From Ehretia macrophylla (lineage: Eukaryota > Streptophyta > Magnoliopsida > Boraginales > Ehretiaceae): a DNA stretch of 64,000 nt. The stretch lies in NCBI GenBank assembly GCA_037974665.1, contig CM075767.1, forward strand, positions 26,809,498-26,873,497, given 5' to 3'. The notes under the pieces are model-generated. The model had not been told where the DNA came from and searched no databases. It saw nothing but the letters and a program-made list of their open reading frames with translations. How positions within the stretch are numbered: the stretch's first letter is position 1; each line of letters starts with the position of its first letter. The position numbers and the translations under genes were made by a program. This document shows positions 61,107 through 64,000 of this stretch, one piece after another.

Positions 61107-61628
61107 TCATTCTCTTCTTCTTTTTAATTCATCAGAATCAAAGTAATGCTTCTCGGAAGAAGATTTCTCCAAGTTGATCATGTTGACGCTGTTCCAAGAA
61201 CGAACTTGTCCAGAAGGGTTCTGAACTGGAGTGGCCTTCTGTATATATCTACGGAGATTAGGTTCAGAAAGTATAAGAAGATAGGTTTCTGAGCGAGAAG
61301 AGGATATGGATTGTACAGAGACTGTAGAGGATCTGTACACAACTGTAAAGGTTGCTAGCTTGATACGTAATAGAGATTTGAACTTTTGTGTGATTTGGGA
61401 AGTTTGGTAATATGAGTATGGGTTTAATAGAGAGAGTTTGAAGAGTTCTCCTGGTTTGGTAGATGGAGGTGTTTGGGTTATGTCTACCTCATAATGAGAT
61501 GCGGAAGGATCAAAGGAAGTGACTTCAGAGTTGTTAGCAACAACTTCTTGTTCTAGCAAGGGAAGATCAGCCATGGTGGATACACTGGTCACGACTGGAC
61601 TTAGTACGGGACTTACTGCGCCTTTCAT
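61107..61628 (-). pseudogene. Viral copy gamma: N-terminal ORF
   Basis: 173 codons from the MKGA start are open, the longest intact version of this ORF start together with block 1. It ends at the basic RRRE segment. It contains the YLLILSEPNLRRY segment. The function is unknown; its position suggests the N-terminus of the capsid polyprotein. Confidence 0.65.
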
Positions 61629-61734
61629 TCACTCTTAACGGCTATTGCCCTATTGCCAAAGACTCTAGTGTTCAACACACAAGTATTGTTTAAGACCTTC
61701 AATACTAGAATAGGGAAGTGCTACAGTTAACTGG

Positions 61735-61782
61735 GCTGTGAGACCATTAAGGGGAAAGTGAGATACGAGAGGCGGAAGACAT
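61735..61782 (-). promoter_or_regulatory. Gamma primer site (degenerate) and 11-codon leader ORF
   Basis: The PBS at 61735-61746 has two mismatches (TGGTCTCACAGC on the minus strand). The leader ORF at 61747-61782 ends in TAA rather than TAG but at the same place. Confidence 0.65.
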
Positions 61783-62245
61783 GGCTAAAGGCTAAGGGTA
61801 GAAAGAAGGAGGATGTAAGCTATTTGAGAGAAACAAATATGTGTTTTAATCCAAATCTGACTCTGCCCCTTTAGTTAGGGGTTCTTCATTATTTATAGGC
61901 AAACTATTACAAAGCCTAATAATACAAGTGGAATCTTCACTATTCCCGACAAAGACTAAAGCAGCTTCCTTTAATAAAGGAAAAGATGACACGACATAAA
62001 GAGATTCCTAATAATTCAGAATAAGACAAACCTGACGCGACTAAAGCAGTTTCCTTTAATAAAGGAAATCTCACTTATTACAAACAGACAAACGAGACAC
62101 GACTTAAAGGGAATCTGAAGTGACAAATGATTCTTGTCATATTCTATTATTACAACATGACAAACCTATTTACATGACACGAAGCTTCGTCATGGTGTCC
62201 ACCCGGGATTCCTGGAATCCTGTATGGAATGAGTCACCATCTGTC
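61783..62245 (-). promoter_or_regulatory. Viral promoter region upstream of gamma
   Basis: The TATA box is at 61890-61897 (minus), with the two CCTTTAATAAAGG palindromes near 61968 and 62055. The region ends with the viral pol tail sequence near 62245, where the sequence flips to the plus strand. Confidence 0.75.
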
Positions 62246-62793
62246 ATGTATTGGCTTAATTATTATCCTTTGGAAGTTCTTTTTGATCCAGAACTCATTC
62301 AGAGACATGTTCGTGTGCTCCCGCAGTCCCACTTTATCAAGCTATTCTCACAGATGTTCCAGTCATTTGATCCTCCAACACTCATCACCGGTCAAATTAT
62401 TCAGCACCAGCAGGTTTTCATCTTTCGCCTCACAGATGTTTGGAATTGTTCCATTCCGCCAACCATCATTCCAATCAACCATTTCCACCTCCGACAAGAG
62501 CGTTGGGAATATTTTTTTTCTTGGGAACAATGCCTTACCATCAAAAGAGCTACTGCTAGAGCCCATGGTCTAGATGTTTCTGATCCCTGAGAATTTTAGC
62601 ACGTCTGCTTCTCTGATAGCCCTACTTTTCATGAGCATCTTCTCTCCTTCCAGAATTTTTCTCAAGAAGATGGCTATTCCACTGCAGACCTTGGGTCTGA
62701 CTATGACCCCTGGGGGAGAGATCTTAGGCAAAACAGTCAGGAGTAGGATAATATCGATCTCAATAATGACATATGGTGACTCAATGCAGACAT
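62246..62793 (+). pseudogene. Viral fragment delta: pol C-terminal region not seen in other copies
   Basis: One plus-strand frame with three stops (near 62588, 62597 and 62742) covers about 180 codons. Its last 40 codons match the tail found just before the promoter in other copies, which places this stretch downstream of RNase H. The first 340 bases have no counterpart elsewhere in the window. I recognise no domain; aromatic and Gln/His-rich segments (ERWEYFFSWEQC) are visible. It may be the remainder of a larger C-terminal domain deleted in alpha, beta, gamma and block 1. Confidence 0.55.
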
Positions 62794-63186
62794 GATTCTA
62801 AGAATCCCGGGTGGACCCCATGATGAAGCTTCGTGTCATGTAAATAGGTTTGTCATGTTGTAATAATAGGATATGACATGAATCGTTTGTCACTTCAGAT
62901 GCCCTTTAAGTTACGTCTCGTTTGTCTGTTTGTAATAAGTAAGATTTGCTTTATTAGAGGAAACCGCTTTAGTCCTTGTCAAGAATAGTGAAGATTCCGC
63001 TTGTATTATTAGGCTCTGCAATGGTTTGCTTATAAATAATGAAGAACCCCTGACTAAAAGGGCAGAGTCAGATAGAGTCAGATTTGGATTGAAACACATA
63101 TTTTTTTTCTCTCAAATAGCTTATATCTTATTTCTTTCTACCCTTAGCCTTTAGCCATGTCTTCCGGCTCCCGCTCTTCACCTTCC
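62794..63186 (+). promoter_or_regulatory. Viral promoter and leader of fragment delta (inverted)
   Basis: The TATA box TATAAATA is at 63031-63038 on the plus strand. The leader ORF start is at 63157-63159, but sequence breaks at 63186 just before the stop and primer site. This is followed by TTAGCCTTTAGCCATG, a second copy of 16 bases also found at 63144-63159. Confidence 0.7.
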
Positions 63187-63203
63187 TTAGCCTTTAGCCA
63201 TGC

Positions 63204-64000
63204 CTATGAATAGGATCTGCATCTGTCAGGATGATCTGTCTTTCTTCTTCTAACAGCATTCTTGTCCACCAACTGCGAAGTGATCCTGTAAAAGCAGCAA
63301 CAAGACGGTCAATGATATCTCTTATCTCAAGAGTAGGATTTCGGAGAGATTCTCCATTTATCCATGCATACATTTTCTCAAGATATTTGAGTCTGTCATC
63401 AGGAGGAATTGCATCAATGTTCCAGAATTGCTTGTGATCTGGAGCATATGGGATGGAAACTTTTCCTTCAATGTTTTGTTGTCTCTAAGGTTGCTGTTGT
63501 GGAACCTGTGGGACTTTTGCTTGTGGTAGTTGTTGGTTCCGATTTTCTTCTGCTTGGGAAGTTTCGCCTTGGTCACTAGTTGTTTCTGAATCATCAGGAT
63601 TTGTTTGTACAGGGTTATGTGTACGTGTTCTTATGGTGTCCGTGTAGAACGGAATTACTAGGGTCTGCATAAGAACTGGCTCTTTGTATGGTGGAATCGT
63701 CTAAGAGGATGAATCCTTTTCAAATGGATCAAAGGAATCAAAGGATGAAATGACTAAGGAAATTTCACTAGGACCTTCTTTCTCGTCTTCATCACCCCAC
63801 CCAGTTGGGATAATTTTTTCTTTGGAGAGATAATGTGGAGGTGGTATGAGATCAACCTAATAAGTTTTTTTGCAGTTTCCACTTGGTATCTAGACTACAT
63901 GATCTGGCTTTGGATTATGCTTCCAAGGATGAGAGGACTGCTTCTTTGGCTTTGCTGGCCGTTTGAGCTTTTCAGTGAGTCATTCTCTTTTTCTTTTGAA
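63204..64000 (-). pseudogene. Viral fragment epsilon: capsid N-terminus, linker and N-terminal region
   Basis: On the minus strand it starts within the capsid (RSWWTRIL homologue near 63255-63275) and continues through the linker with the acidic GWGDEDEKEGP segment near 63800 to the window end. Frames are broken at several points (63358-63594, 63485-63670). It is homologous to 50740-51490. The inverted junction with delta lies at 63187-63203. Confidence 0.75.

Noticed and set aside
62120-62245. MTNDSC-type ORF start at the viral promoter (also 4192, 59975)
   Set aside because: It lies antisense to the viral promoter and pol tail. At 62120 it becomes long only because the sequence flips orientation at 62245.

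Overview
This window looks like repeat-filled heterochromatin of a flowering-plant nuclear genome. I see no convincing host gene, tRNA, rRNA or bacterial-type gene. Nearly every base belongs to one of two kinds of sequence: LTR retrotransposons of the Ty3/gypsy chromovirus (Tekay/Del-like) group with their non-autonomous relatives, and endogenous pararetrovirus (family Caulimoviridae) copies. The species cannot be named from the sequence.

Layout. 1-3251: end of a Tekay-like element (leader remnant plus one LTR) inserted in viral DNA. 3252-6582: viral block 1 (minus). 6583-7438: a mini LTR element, 'A' (plus). 7439-11501: truncated Tekay-like element 2 (minus). 11502-31120: Tekay-like element 1 (minus). 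Its left LTR carries a 9.5-kb insertion, element 'B', built as LTR-internal-LTR-internal-LTR (13977-23491). 31121-36560: viral block 2 (plus), split by solo LTR 'C'. 36561-62245: minus-strand viral copies alpha, beta and gamma arranged head to tail, split by two large non-autonomous LTR elements, 'D' (37662-44918) and 'E' (52263-59714). 62246-63203: inverted viral fragment delta (plus). 63204-64000: viral fragment epsilon (minus), running out of the window.

Relations. Target-site duplications and interrupted copies give an order of events. The viral DNA came first; a Tekay LTR element, C, D and E landed in it; B landed later in an LTR of Tekay element 1. The LTR of Tekay element 2 is homologous to the LTRs of B and C, so element 2 belongs to the probable autonomous helper lineage of that family. 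A, B, D and E code for nothing recognisable, but share an internal domain of degenerate TTATTGG/TATT repeats. They also keep, next to the polypurine tract, a short hairpin also present in the coding Tekay element; one of its base pairs has changed on both sides.

The viral copies share one order: tRNA-Met primer site, N-terminal ORF, capsid zinc knuckle, protease, reverse transcriptase, RNase H, promoter. The one complete unit (beta, primer site to primer site) is only about 4.65 kb and shows no movement protein I can recognise. An 11-codon leader ORF ending exactly at the primer site is conserved in four copies. All copies carry stops, frameshifts or deletions and look defective.
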